Shown: piece after piece, positions 31,589 to 43,109 of the stretch
Layout of the letters: every line of letters begins with the position of its first letter
How positions within the stretch are numbered: position 1 is the stretch's first letter
From: Episyrphus balteatus
Lineage: Eukaryota; Arthropoda; Insecta; Diptera; Syrphidae
Assembly: GCF_945859705.1 (NCBI RefSeq)
Contig: NC_079134.1
Span: 84,700,951 to 84,764,950, forward strand
Direction: 5' to 3'
Length of the DNA stretch: 64,000 bases
Program-made: the position numbers and the translations under genes
The notes under the pieces: generated by a model
Told to the model about the DNA's origin: nothing
Seen by the model: only the letters and a program-made list of their open reading frames with translations
Database searches by the model: none

Positions 31589-33128
31589 GTATTATGTAAA
31601 CACAAAAAAAAAAAAAAAACAAAATATAACGAGAAAATGAGAGCGCAAGAGCAAGTTTTTTTTTCAATAAATAGAAAAGAACAGAAAAAAAGAGTTCATC
31701 AGCGCCAGCTTATGCGTGGCATTCTTTTGAACTAAATTTGCATGTGTGCGTGATCAATGGAATTTTCAAAGTAAAAAAAGCTAAAATAGACACTTTTTCA
31801 ACAATTTATATTAAAAATACTGTGAGCAAAAATATATATATTTTTTTGAAACTGATTTGAAATATAATGAAAAAAAAATAATAAAAATAAATTGTGGATG
31901 CTTTGACTGCCCCTTCCTCAAAAACAGAATGCAAATATTGGTTTATTAAAATCAAATTTTTAGTGTGTAAATAAAAAAAATATTTTTTTTGGCAAACGGG
32001 TTGCATGAACAACTTTATTAACTTCTCATTAAAAAATACAAAAACATTTTAAAAAATAATCACGCTTTGCCCCACGACTAAAATGCTAAAAAAGTGCATT
32101 TTGACACCTTTCCTTCAAATTAACAGTTCAAACTAACTTCAAATTAAATTTTAAAAATTTTATTGGATTCTCCTAATTTCACTTTATAGTTTTCTTTTTG
32201 TTTCATCTAAAAACACTAATAAACGGTAAAGTTATTCTAAGAAGAGTGAGTAAAAAAACATGAAATTATAACAAATTAACGAAGCTTTTTTTCTAATAAA
32301 AAAAAAAAAATCTGTTTCACATACTGCATGAAAAAACATTTGATCATTATAAAAAAAAAAAAAATAAAAAATATTCGTACATTTATTACCTTTTCAAAAA
32401 AGTACGTTTCATAAGATTATCTTATAAACTGCAAAAGTTATACAACAATTAGTCAACCATCTTCCATTAAAATGCTATGGAAACCCCCCCCCCTTAATAC
32501 ATTTTTAGTTTTTTAATCAAATATAATTAAATCGTACTAGGATTTTCATTACGAGTTTTAAAAAAACTCTATTTTTTAAATTATAAGTGTAGTATACCTA
32601 CATAATTTTTTAATTCACTTGCTTTTTAAATATTGTTTCAATCAAATTTCGTGATTAACCGAAACTTTTTATGTTTCTTCAGTTCCATACTTTCTTAATT
32701 TTAAGATAAAAACCTTTAATATCGTATTCATGTTTTCATTTAGAACGAGTTTTAAAAAATAAAAACTCTATTTTTTGAATTAGGTATAAGTGGAGTATAC
32801 TTCATTTTTTAATTCACTTGTTTTTTAAAGATCTTTCAATCAAATTTCGTGATTAAACGAAACTTTTTATTCTTCTTCAGTTTCATGCTTTCTTAGTTTT
32901 AACATAAAAACCTTTAATATCGTATTCGTGCTTTCATTTAGAACGCGTTTTAAAAAATAAAAACTCTATGTGAATTAGTAGTCTATTATACGTCGTTTAT
33001 TTTAATTCTCTTGCTTTATAAATATCGTTTTAATCAAATTTCATGATTAACTGAAACCTTTTATGCTTGTTCAATTTCTAATTTCAATTACATAATTTCA
33101 AATATCACTTTTAAAACATAATCAATAT

Positions 33129-33704
33129 GGCTTCTTTTTTTTATGTGGTGAGAGACTTAGAGACTTTAAATGTCTTAAGCAACATTTATTTTTTATACAT
33201 TGTGATCAAGAAATTATGCAATTTAATTGTAGGCGATCTTTTCAAATTTTCAAATCATTTCAAAGACATTTTAATAAACATCATATCGCTACTACCGTTG
33301 AAGAAAATAATTGTCTTGAACTTGTTTCCACTCCTCTTTCTCCACCAAATATTGACCCCACACCCATTCGATTAAATTTTTCTATGAAACCTGCAGTTGA
33401 AGAGATGACACCAACAGTTGATAAAGCTATGTCAATTTTTATTGCGTCCTTGTATGAAAATGCACTTCTACCCAGAAATATTGTTCAGAAAGTTATTGAT
33501 GGCTTCGAAGGTTTTTTGAATTCCTTAATCTTAGTGGTTGAGAATTGTGTTGAAAGAACTAGCTTAGAGCACTTATTACCTGCTGATGTTTCAGAGTCTT
33601 TAGTTGAATCTATCACACCTCAAATCGTTTTTCCTTTAACATTATTTAGAACGGAGCACAAAAGAATGAATTATTTTACTTCGCAAGAGTCTTACTGGAG
33701 TTGT
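33129..33704 (+). pseudogene. Zinc-finger first exon, copy B
   Basis: Same C2H2 finger exon as at 26,213-26,788. The frame crosses the unit junction and ends after about 14 unrelated codons (VFEYTSIMLYVI), so no gene body follows. It could act only as an alternative first exon spliced onward, which the sequence does not show. Confidence 0.6.
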
Positions 33705-33715
33705 CTTACTGTATT

Positions 33716-36700
33716 TGAATATACAAGTATTATGTTATATGTAATATAATGTAATATAACTCGTGCGGGGTGACATGCAAATGGATGTAGGTACATAGAT
33801 CTTTATATGGATATGGTGTTTGTGGACGAAAACTGGTTTGAAATTCAATATTTTCAAGAAAGATTTCTGGAGTGTATACCTATTTATTTTTGAAATGAAA
33901 AAGAAACTTATTTCCATGTTGCTGTTGTGGATGGCACTTGAGTTTTTTGTGTATCAGAGAAATTTTTTGCTTTATAATAATAATTATAGTTGTTCAGCGG
34001 AGAAGCAGGTAGAGGATGTGTTATTTGGGCGCATTGATATAATATACTTCACAGTATCCTTTGTGTAGTTTGTATAAAAATATGAGTAGGTAGATGCGCA
34101 GAAGGATTGATTTTCAGGTTCTTGCTCACTTTTGAGTTGTTCTTCGTTGAGAAATTTTTTGTCTCGCACACGCGCGTGCCGGCTGACATGGAAATGTATT
34201 TACTTACAATATATAGAATGTTTAGGTTCTTATGTGTATGTTGTTTGAGGATGGACTCGATATCAATCCAATTTACTTTAAAAACCTTTTTAATAAAGAT
34301 TTTTTTTAAAGTCACCAATGTAATGAACTCAGTTCGTAACTGAATCGATTTTGTTTTTTATTTACTTATACCTACCTACATTATTAGGAAACAAAAATAA
34401 GGCAGCATTAATAACTTATAAGTTACTTTTTTTTAAACCTTGAAATTAATTTTTCAATTAGGTATGTAATCAAAGTTTAGGGAAGTTTTCAAAAATAATT
34501 TTCAAGCTCAACACTTTGAAAAACAATGATCTATTTTTTCAAATTCAGATAGGCATTAGCTACTTTTTTGCTTCTGTAGACAATGAAAAACAAAAGGACA
34601 TATTTATATTATATAACCCCGTACGCACGCGCGAGTGTAGTATAATAAACAATACAACCCAGAAATCAACCTAAATATGGAAATCAATCATTGTGCACAA
34701 GCCCATGTGAAATGTCAATACACATTTTTACACACAAACAAATGCATACCACATATCTAATCTTTTACCTATATCCCCGCACGAGCGATGTGAATATTAC
34801 ACAATGCAAAGAATTTCGCTGACACAAAAAAAAACCCAAAAGTGTCAACTCGCAAGCGCAGGTGCGATATTATAAACACGAAATGAATTGTTAGGAAAAA
34901 CCCAAGAGTCAACAAGAACAAAACAACCCTTTTTGAAAACCAAAGATAATGATCTTGCAAAAAATATCTACTATCTACCTACTCTCTGCATCATCTTCAT
35001 AATTTCATGAATGATTTCTGCCTGCCTGAGTGAGGAAATAGGAAACAAAAAAAAAGTATTATGTCATGGTATAAAAAGAGAAGGTATGATCATTAGAAAA
35101 AACTCAGTATCGAGAACTGTCAAAACTTATGGCTACTAAAGGTTTTGACAGCCCAGCCCATTGAAATTGTTGTTGTAAACAAATTTGTCTTGGAAATTGT
35201 TGTTGCTTTTGACTTTGCCAAATGCCAAACGTCAAAACCTTATTACCCCATTTTGTAAGATGGCGGCTCTAATGATCATACCTTGTCTTTTTATACCATG
35301 GTATTATGTAAACACAAAAAAAAAAAAAAACAAAATATAACGAGAAAATGAGAGCGCAAGAGCAAGTTTTTTTTTCAATAAATAGAAAAGAACAGAAAAA
35401 AAGAGTTCATCAGCGCCAGCTTATGCGTGGCATTCTTTTGAACTAAATTTGCATGTGTGCGTGATCAATGGAATTTTCAAAGTAAAAAAAGCTAAAATAG
35501 ACACTTTTTCAACAATTTATATTAAAAATACTGTGAGCAAAAATATATATATTTTTTTGAAACTGATTTGAAATATAATGAAAAAAAAATAATAAAAATA
35601 AATTGTGGATGCTTTGACTGCCCCTTCCTCAAAAACAGAATGCAAATATTGGTTTATTAAAATCAAATTTTTAGTGTGTAAATAAAAAAAATATTTTTTT
35701 TGGCAAACGGGTTGCATGAACAACTTTATTAACTTCTCATTAAAAAATACAAAAACATTTTAAAAAATAATCACGCTTTGCCCCACGACTAAAATGCTAA
35801 AAAAGTGCATTTTGACACCTTTCCTTCAAATTAACAGTTCAAACTAACTTCAAATTAAATTTTAAAAATTTTATTGGATTCTCCTAATTTCACTTTATAG
35901 TTTTCTTTTTGTTTCATCTAAAAACACTAATAAACGGTAAAGTTATTCTAAGAAGAGTGAGTAAAAAAACATGAAATTATAACAAATTAACGAAGCTTTT
36001 TTTCTAATAAAAAAAAAAAAATCTGTTTCACATACTGCATGAAAAAACATTTGATCATTATAAAAAAAAAAAAAAATAAAAAATATTCGTACATTTATTA
36101 CCTTTTCAAAAAAGTACGTTTCATAAGATTATCTTATAAACTGCAAAAGTTATACAACAATTAGTCAACCATCTTCCATTAAAATGCTATGGAAACCCCC
36201 CCCCCCTTAATACATTTTTAGTTTTTTAATCAAATATAATTAAATCGTACTAGGATTTTCATTACGAGTTTTAAAAAAACTCTATTTTTTAAATTATAAG
36301 TGTAGTATACCTACATAATTTTTTAATTCACTTGCTTTTTAAATATTGTTTCAATCAAATTTCGTGATTAACCGAAACTTTTTATGTTTCTTCAGTTCCA
36401 TACTTTCTTAATTTTAAGATAAAAACCTTTAATATCGTATTCATGTTTTCATTTAGAACGAGTTTTAAAAAATAAAAACTCTATTTTTTGAATTAGGTAT
36501 AAGTGGAGTATACTTCATTTTTTAATTCACTTGTTTTTTAAAGATCTTTCAATCAAATTTCGTGATTAAACGAAACTTTTTATTCTTCTTCAGTTTCATG
36601 CTTTCTTAGTTTTAACATAAAAACCTTTAATATCGTATTCGGGCTTTCATTTAGAACGCGTTTTAAAAAATAAAAACTCTATGTGAATTAGTAGTCTATT

Positions 36701-37417
36701 ATACGTCGTTTATTTTAATTCTCTTGCTTTATAAATATCGTTTTAATCAAATTTCATGATTAACTGAAACCTTTTATGCTTGTTCAATTTCTAATTTCAA
36801 TTACATAATTTCAAATATCACTTTTAAAACATAATCAATATGGCTTCTTTTTTTTATGTGGTGAGAGACTTAGAGACTTTAAATGTCTTAAGCAACATTT
36901 ATTTTTTATACATTGTGATCAAGAAATTATGCAATTTAATTGTAGGCGATCTTTTCAAATTTTCAAATCATTTCAAAGACATTTTAATAAACATCATATC
37001 GCTACTACCGTTGAAGAAAATAATTGTCTTGAACTTGTTTCCACTCCTCTTTCTCCACCAAATATTGACCCCACACCCATTCGATTAAATTTTTCTATGA
37101 AACCTGCAGTTGAAGAGATGACACCAACAGTTGATAAAGCTATGTCAATTTTTATTGCGTCCTTGTATGAAAATGCACTTCTACCCAGAAATATTGTTCA
37201 GAAAGTTATTGATGGCTTCGAAGGTTTTTTGAATTCCTTAATCTTAGTGGTTGAGAATTGTGTTGAAAGAACTAGCTTAGAGCACTTATTACCTGCTGAT
37301 GTTTCAGAGTCTTTAGTTGAATCTATCACACCTCAAATCGTTTTTCCTTTAACATTATTTAGAACGGAGCACAAAAGAATGAATTATTTTACTTCGCAAG
37401 AGTTTTACTGGAGTTGT
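33716..37417 (+). repeat. Tandem unit, copy C (3.7 kb)
   Basis: Third direct copy. Its right edge runs on into the gene body without a junction (GAGTTGTTGTCATAGG), so this copy holds the original right-hand context. Copy A keeps the original left-hand context. Confidence 0.95.
35065..35300. mobile_element. 236-bp MITE (copy C)
   Basis: Third paralogue of the insertion at 24,433-24,668, with GTATTATGT on both sides. Confidence 0.85.
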
Positions 37418-39849
37418 TGTCATAGGTCAACGAATGGATAGAGTTAAGACACAAAGTATTTCTCGTATGCAACCAGTTGCATGCCAAGAGCATTTCATTC
37501 CATTAAGACATGTTTTGAAACGTTTTTTTCACTTGAATCTATGTTGGCTGAAACACTTCAATACATGGATAGTCTCAATTAAAATGTGGTTGAAAACTTT
37601 ATTCAGGGTTCATATTGGAAAACTAAAATTTTACATCATTCTAATAAATTAGTTTTACCGTTGTTTATGTATTTTGATGACTATGAAGTAGGAAATGTGC
37701 TTGGAAGTCATGCTGATATTCATAAGCTAGGAGCAGTTTATACCTCGATAGCTTGGCGTTCCTTAGCCCTATCAAATATATTCTTAATTCTTCTTTTTCA
37801 TTCTTCTGATAGAGTAGAATTCGGCAATAATATTATATTTCAACCTGTAATTTGATGAATTTAATTTTCTTTCTGAAGAAGGCATAGAAATAAATATTAA
37901 AGATTTCATTGGGAAGATATATTTCGATCTCGTTCTAATCCTCGGTGATAATCTAGGTATACATTCTATGATAGGGTTTTCTGAAAGTTTTTCCGCTAAT
38001 TTTTCGTGTAGAGTATGTAAAGTCTCAAAAGAAAGTTTGAAAAAACAGTTGTATGAGGATACGAAACATCTTCGCCAAATGTCAAGTTATGATGCAGACA
38101 ATTTGTCCTTAACAGGAATTAAGGAAAAATATGTTTTCCTTCGAATAAAAACTTTAACTTATATGAGGAGGTTGATGTCATGCACGATGTGCTTGAAGGT
38201 ATTGCAAAATATGGGTTGGGTACGATTGACCGCATTTTAAAATCTCGTTCTTAAAATCTCGCATCTTAAAATCTCGCATTATGAAATCTCTAATATCGAA
38301 ATCTCGCAATTACAAAATCTCGCTTAACGAAAGCTCGCAACATTAAAATCTCGCAAACTAAAATCCCGAAATTTATATTCTCTCATTGAAATAAAATATT
38401 TATTAATTCGCGCGCGCGAATTAATAAATATTTTATTTCAATTCGAGATTATTAACCTGCATGATATAACTAGCTAAGCATAGCCCAGAACTTCTCTCTT
38501 CTGTTTTTTTTTTTTATTTATTTTGAAGAGAAAAAAAGAAAGGTTTAAGGTTTGTTATCTGTCAGACGCCTATGTTAGCTATTCATAGTGTTCAGTATCA
38601 ACTAGAGATGTTGGAATCAAAAAGACTTAATGCATGTTAATTTGTCTTATTCGACCTTCCCTGTTCTTTAATCTGTTGCTTACACACTTTAATGCCAAAA
38701 AAGCAGTTTAAATTACGCTCAAAAACTAATTCTAATTTTATGCGAGATTTTGGTATAGCATTTTTTTGCTAAAAAGCGAGATTTTATTTTGCAGGATTTT
38801 GAAAATGCGAGATTTTATTATGTGAGATTTATAAAATGCGAAATTTTGTTTTGCGTGTTTTTTTCAAAAATGCGAGATTTTGTTATAAGAGATTTTAGTT
38901 TGCGATCAATCGTACCGCTCCCGCAAAATATATTTTGAGTTTTATTCTTCTGGAGTATACAGAAACTTCAAAACTGTTCTCTCTTATTCTTTTTAACGAA
39001 AAGCTTTTGGCTTTTAAATATGGCCCTGATTGTAAAAATAAACTATGTTGCATAGAAAAAGATCATCTAAAACGAGGAAGTATTCGGCAGTCCTCTGGAG
39101 AAATGATAGCCTTAATACGATATTTTGGACTTCTTGTAGGTGATTTTGTTCCAAGGGAAAATAAGATTTGGACTTTGTTTATAACACTTAGAAAAATTTT
39201 GGATATCCTTTTCAGCGTAAGCATATAAGATGGGACAGCATCTTTGCTGCAGGTATTGGCGGCGGAACTGAACGAACTTTATATGAGGTTAACAAAAGAA
39301 CCTCTCAAACCGAAGTTTCACAATCTTGTTCATTACCATACTGCCCTTTCAAAATACGGTCTCCTTTCGTCATTTTGGTCAATGCAATTTGAAGCTAAGC
39401 ATAGGCACTCAAAAATGTATGCTAGAGCATCGTGTCACCGAATGAATATAACTCTTACTTTAACAATGAAACATCAGTTTCAACTCAACGAAATATTTAT
39501 AAAAGGCAAACTATCCAATACACTTTCTGTTGGCCCCAATAAATATATACTACCTTCAGAAAATGCTATGAAAATGGAATAATTTTAGTGAAAAATCTAG
39601 GCAAAGATAAATTATAGCTACGATTTTTGCATTCTTAAAAAAATATACCTGTACGACTTTAATCAATTGATCTTCACTTGTACTTTACTAAAAACTTTAG
39701 GCTTTGACGAACCTTATTTTGCGTTCGAAATAGAAAATCCAGAAAAAGTAGAGGAGTCCTCAATATTTTTTGAAGCATTTCCCAATCCTATTTCTAAGAC
39801 AATTTATAGTTTTAAGAAGTCCTTAAAGCTCACATTTTTAAAAATATGA
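36842..39849 (+). pseudogene. Zinc-finger gene of a repeated family, possibly transposase-derived; broken
   Basis: N-terminal C2H2 fingers (36,842-37,417) continue directly into the body. Recognisable blocks: SISRMQPVACQEHFIPL (about 37,455); LVLPLFMYFDDYEVGNVLGS and HKLGAVY (about 37,650-37,745); a DNLGIHSMIGF-like stretch with FSCRVCKVS (about 37,950-38,025); MHDVLEGIAKYGLG (about 38,178-38,219); then, after an insertion, QSSGEMIALIRYFGLLVGDF (about 39,090) and LKPKFHNLVHYHTALSKYG with MQFEAKHRHSKM (about 39,306-39,420). A likely tail lies at 39,667-39,849. The family is common in insect and fish genomes. Spaced acidic motifs (DDYE, GDNLG, HDVLEG) resemble a DDE/D arrangement but this is unproven. 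Lesions: stop near 37,438, frame changes near 37,585, 37,855 and 38,140, a 698-bp insertion, TAA at 39,226-39,228. Not functional as it stands. Confidence 0.65.
38219..38916. mobile_element. 698-bp inverted-repeat element built of AAATCTCG motifs
   Basis: The ends are GGTACGATTGACCGC and GCGATCAATCGTACC. The left arm carries about nine spaced AAAATCTCGCA-like motifs (38,236-38,372). The right arm carries the complementary TGCGAGATTTT motifs (38,742-38,898). A 58-bp perfect palindrome with a (CG)5 core lies at 38,385-38,442. It interrupts the gene directly after the MHDVLEG block. No clear target duplication is seen. Confidence 0.8.
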
Positions 39850-40043
39850 AATCGTACTTTATTAAATACTATATTTTGTATACTTAAAAAAGTTTTCATA
39901 AAACGCGTTTATTAATTCTTTTCAATTTTTTAAACTTATAATTCTTTTTAATTTTATTTTAATCAAATCACTGTTCAAATTAATTCACTTTTTCGTTATA
40001 TCAACTCAAAGAGCTTAAAAACAAAACTTTATTTCAAAGATTA
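39850..40043. other. AT-rich flank, nothing recognised
   Basis: Follows the last piece of the broken gene. An AAAACGCGTTTATTAATTC stretch is present; no ORF or repeat is supported. Confidence 0.35.
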
Positions 40044-40500
40044 CACTGGTTTCCAAGGGTTTTGTTGCCGAAACAAAAATATACTGTTTAAATCTTTTCA
40101 ATATCTTTTGTATTGCCCGAGATATCTTATAATGAAGTTTGTGGGTTTGGCTTCATATATCATAGAGGAGATAATGACGTTTTAAAATGTATAAAAATAC
40201 CAAACAACTGAGGATATCTCGGGCAGTAAAAAAGATATCGGAAAGATTTAAACAGATTTAAAAAGGTGGAAAATAGTTCTTATAAAAACCGTTACTAAAT
40301 ATGCTCAAACAATTTTACTTATATAAATGAATAAGGTCCGAAGTACGGCATTTTCTAACGGTAATATTTCAAAAACGGGAGCTGATGAATTTTTTTTGAT
40401 TTCGGATTCGAGTTCAGCACACCGAACACCTTCAGAAAAGTATATTTTTGTCCCGGCAACAAAAAAAAAGTTTAATTTTGTTAACCAGTGTTATTGCTTT
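40044..40500. mobile_element. 457-bp element, ends CACTGGTT, TTA duplication
   Basis: The ends are CACTGGTT and AACCAGTG; the subterminal GTTGCCG/CGGCAAC and AAAAATATACT stretches are also inverted. It is flanked by TTA at 40,041-40,043 and 40,501-40,503. CACT-type ends with 3-bp duplications fit the CACTA/CMC group. On the reverse strand it contains the shared module (GAACTCGAATCCGAAATC, then TTGAAATATTACCGTTAGAA). Confidence 0.75.
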
Positions 40501-40689
40501 AACTATCAATAAAATTTGTGCTATACATACGTATATCATTTTTATGTAAAAATGTATTTTAAAATATTACAATACTTTGTAAATAATTTAACTTAATAAT
40601 ATTCTTATCTTATAATGTTAATAAATATATATAATATATATATCTAAATAATCATTGAAAATAATTCTTTTATTTTATTATTTTTATTG
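40501..40689. other. AT-rich spacer
   Basis: TATATA-rich sequence before the array; nothing recognised. Confidence 0.35.
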
Positions 40690-41720
40690 ATAATATTTTG
40701 GACTACAACCGAGTAGAGGGTTACTCCAACCGAGTACATTGGGTTCTTCAAACAAGTAGGTATGTAAATGCCAACGAGTAGGTTGCCTACTTGAATCGAG
40801 TAGGTTGGTTACTCGAGCCGAGAAGTGGGTTATTCTAACCGAGAAAATAGGTAACCTGGATCGGAGAAAGTGCCTACTAACCGAGTAGATAGGCTACTCT
40901 AACCGAGTAGGTTGGCTACTCGAACCGAGTAGACTGGTTACTCGAACCAAGTAGATCGGTTTCTCCAACCGAGAAGTGGGTTACTAACCGCGTAAATAGG
41001 TAACCTGGATCGGAAAAAGTGCCTACTAACCGAGTAGATATGCTAATCTAACCGAGTAGGTGGGCTACTCGAACCGAGTAGATTGGTTACGCGAACCGAG
41101 TAAATCGGTTTCTCCAACCGAGAAGTGGGTTACTCTAACCGAGTAAATAGGTAACCTGGATCAGAAAAAGTGCTTACTAACCGAGTAGATAGGCTACTCT
41201 AACCGAGTAGGTTGGCTACTCGAACCGAGTAGATTGGTTACGCGAACCGAGTAAATCGGTTTCTCCAACCGAGAAGTGGGTTACTCTAACCGAGTAAATA
41301 GGTAACCTGGATCGGAAAAAGTGCCTACTAATCGAGTAGATAGGCTACTCTAACCGAGTAGGTTGGCTACTCGAACCGAGTAGATCGGTTTCTCCAACCG
41401 AGAAGTGGGTAACTCTAACCGAGTAAAAATGCTACATTAATTGAAAAAAAGAGGGCAATGACCGAGTAGATGGGCTTTTTCAACCCATTAGATTGTCTAA
41501 GGTAACAGAGTAAATAGGTTATTCTGTTTTAGAACTAAATCTAATAACCGAGAAGGTGGGTTACATTAACTAAGTAAGTTTGTAAATGTAATCCAGAAAA
41601 AAAGTTACATTAAGCTATTTACTGTTTAACTTTAAGTAACCTACTCGGTTAGTCCGACCTATTATTTTTAGACCAAATCTTACCGAGTAGGTAGGTTAAA
41701 ATAATTTTAGTACCCTTTAA
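40690..41720 (+). repeat. AACCGAGTAG minisatellite with higher-order structure
   Basis: Units of about 17-22 bp centre on AACCGAGTAG followed by a variable (A/G)(A/T)(T/C)(A/G)GG(C/T)TACTC. They are organised in a roughly 140-150-bp super-unit that also carries GGTAACCTGGATCGGAAAAA and TTTCTCCAACCGAGAAGTGG. At least four super-units are well preserved between about 40,830 and 41,430; units decay toward both ends. Open frames are not meaningful. Confidence 0.85.
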
Positions 41721-42020
41721 CCGAGAAAGTGGGTAAAATTAAAAAATTTTAAATAAACGAGTTGACTCCTGTAATTTTAACCGGGTTAGTTTGCAGGTGC
41801 TATATTAACAATCTTCCTCTGTTAATTTTACACGAGTTTTACGTTGTTTTTAAGTGATCATTTTTCTCCGTGTAATTTTGGCACGATAAATTTTAATAAC
41901 TACAGGGTTTTGCAAGATCTCTCCCACGAGCTTAATGTTGAGCACTGCGAGCTTGCCAACCGGTGCAAAATATTGGGACATGACCTTAGTCAACAAAAAT
42001 TAAAAATCCCCTCTATGTTA
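41721..42020. other. Decayed repeat edge and flank
   Basis: Weak ACCGAG-like remnants at the left, then unique sequence. A short forward frame at 41,844-42,068 runs into the next element and has no domain. Confidence 0.35.
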
Positions 42021-42889
42021 CAATGGGCCTTACCAATAATCAAATTTAAAGCTCAGTTAAATATTTAACTGAGCGTTAAATATTTCTCCATACCAATAAC
42101 CAATTTAATAGTCAGGTTAAGGGTTAACGCCACGTTAATTTTATAGTTGGGAAACTGAACTATAAACGCGCGGTTAAATGTAAACGCACGGTTCGTACTG
42201 TCATTTGTCAGCAAAAAAAAAAAACATTTGTCAAGTCAACAAGCTGTTGAGAAAAACTAATAATATTGGCGGCAATTTATTAAATAAGTAAATGGAAAAA
42301 TTTATTTGTTTATAAATATTTATCTTTTTTATTAATAAATATTCATTACTTTCAGAAAAGGCTGAAAAAGAATAATAGCCCCCTGAACACAATGGTGTAG
42401 CTGTGGCTGTGGCTGTAGCTTGTAGCGCAAGTTGAATAATTCTCAACTTTTTGATCAGATGCTGCCAACTTTTGTTGTTGTTTCCCTCAGTAAAATTTTG
42501 GCAGTACTACAAGCTACAGCCACAACTACACCATTGTTTTGAGTCAGTCTATCGTCGTACTTCAAGTTAGATGAACATTTTTTTTAAGTAATTTTGGCCT
42601 CCTTGCTTGGGCTCCATTTTTTAACTTTTACAACCAAAACAAAAATGTATGAAGGTATGTAGGTATTTTGTAGTTATATTTTTGTTCATTATTACATTAC
42701 GTGCAAAAAATGTCACTTCAATTATGTCATTTTGACAACAAATGTAATAGATTTGGTAATAGAAGCACAATTAGTTAAACGCGTGTTTATTTTGATTATT
42801 AGTATACACCCAATTTAACGCGACGGTAAAATTAAACCCGACGATACTTAAACGTGTGTTTAGCGATTCATTATTGGTAAGGCCCAATG
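42021..42889. mobile_element. ~870-bp inverted-repeat element, TIR CAWTGGGCCTTACCAATAAT
   Basis: The two ends match over about 22 bp as inverted repeats. The interior has several TTAAC/GTTAA-rich stretches that pair loosely (AACGCACGGTT, AACGCGCGGTT, ACGCGTGTTTA). The target duplication is unclear; ATGTTACAA/ATGTGTTTA could be a worn 9-bp copy. A smaller hairpin (42,385-42,542) is nested inside. Confidence 0.7.
42385..42542. repeat. Nested hairpin with GTAGCTGTGGCTGTGGCTGTAGCT
   Basis: AACACAATGGTGTAGCTGTG and GGCTGTAGCTTGTAG at the left are repeated in reverse complement at about 42,506-42,540. Probably a small MITE inserted in the 870-bp element; duplication not clear. Confidence 0.65.
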
Positions 42890-43109
42890 TGTTTATTTAG
42901 CAAAATTGAAACATTTTTAATAAAACAACTTTTTAAAACCTTTATAAATTGTTTTCATTGCCTTAAAGAAAGAACTACTGATATGGACTGAAAATCGTTC
43001 TATGACTCAGTACTTTCTATTTTTGTCAGCGGTAAAGTAATGGCCCCAACCTTAAAAAACATATTAATATGAACTCAAGATTAATGCCAGGATAATATTA
43101 AGAGTATGT
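42890..43109. other. Spacer, nothing recognised
   Basis: AT-rich DNA between the inverted-repeat element and the diverged unit copy; no ORF or repeat supported. Confidence 0.35.

Larger units (their letters stand above)
30004..33704 (+). repeat. Tandem unit, copy B (3.7 kb)
   Basis: Direct copy of 23,088-26,788, separated from copy C by the 11-bp junction CTTACTGTATT at 33,705-33,715. It carries the same 236-bp MITE (31,353-31,588) and zinc-finger exon (33,129-33,704). Most differences from C are homopolymer lengths. Confidence 0.95.
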
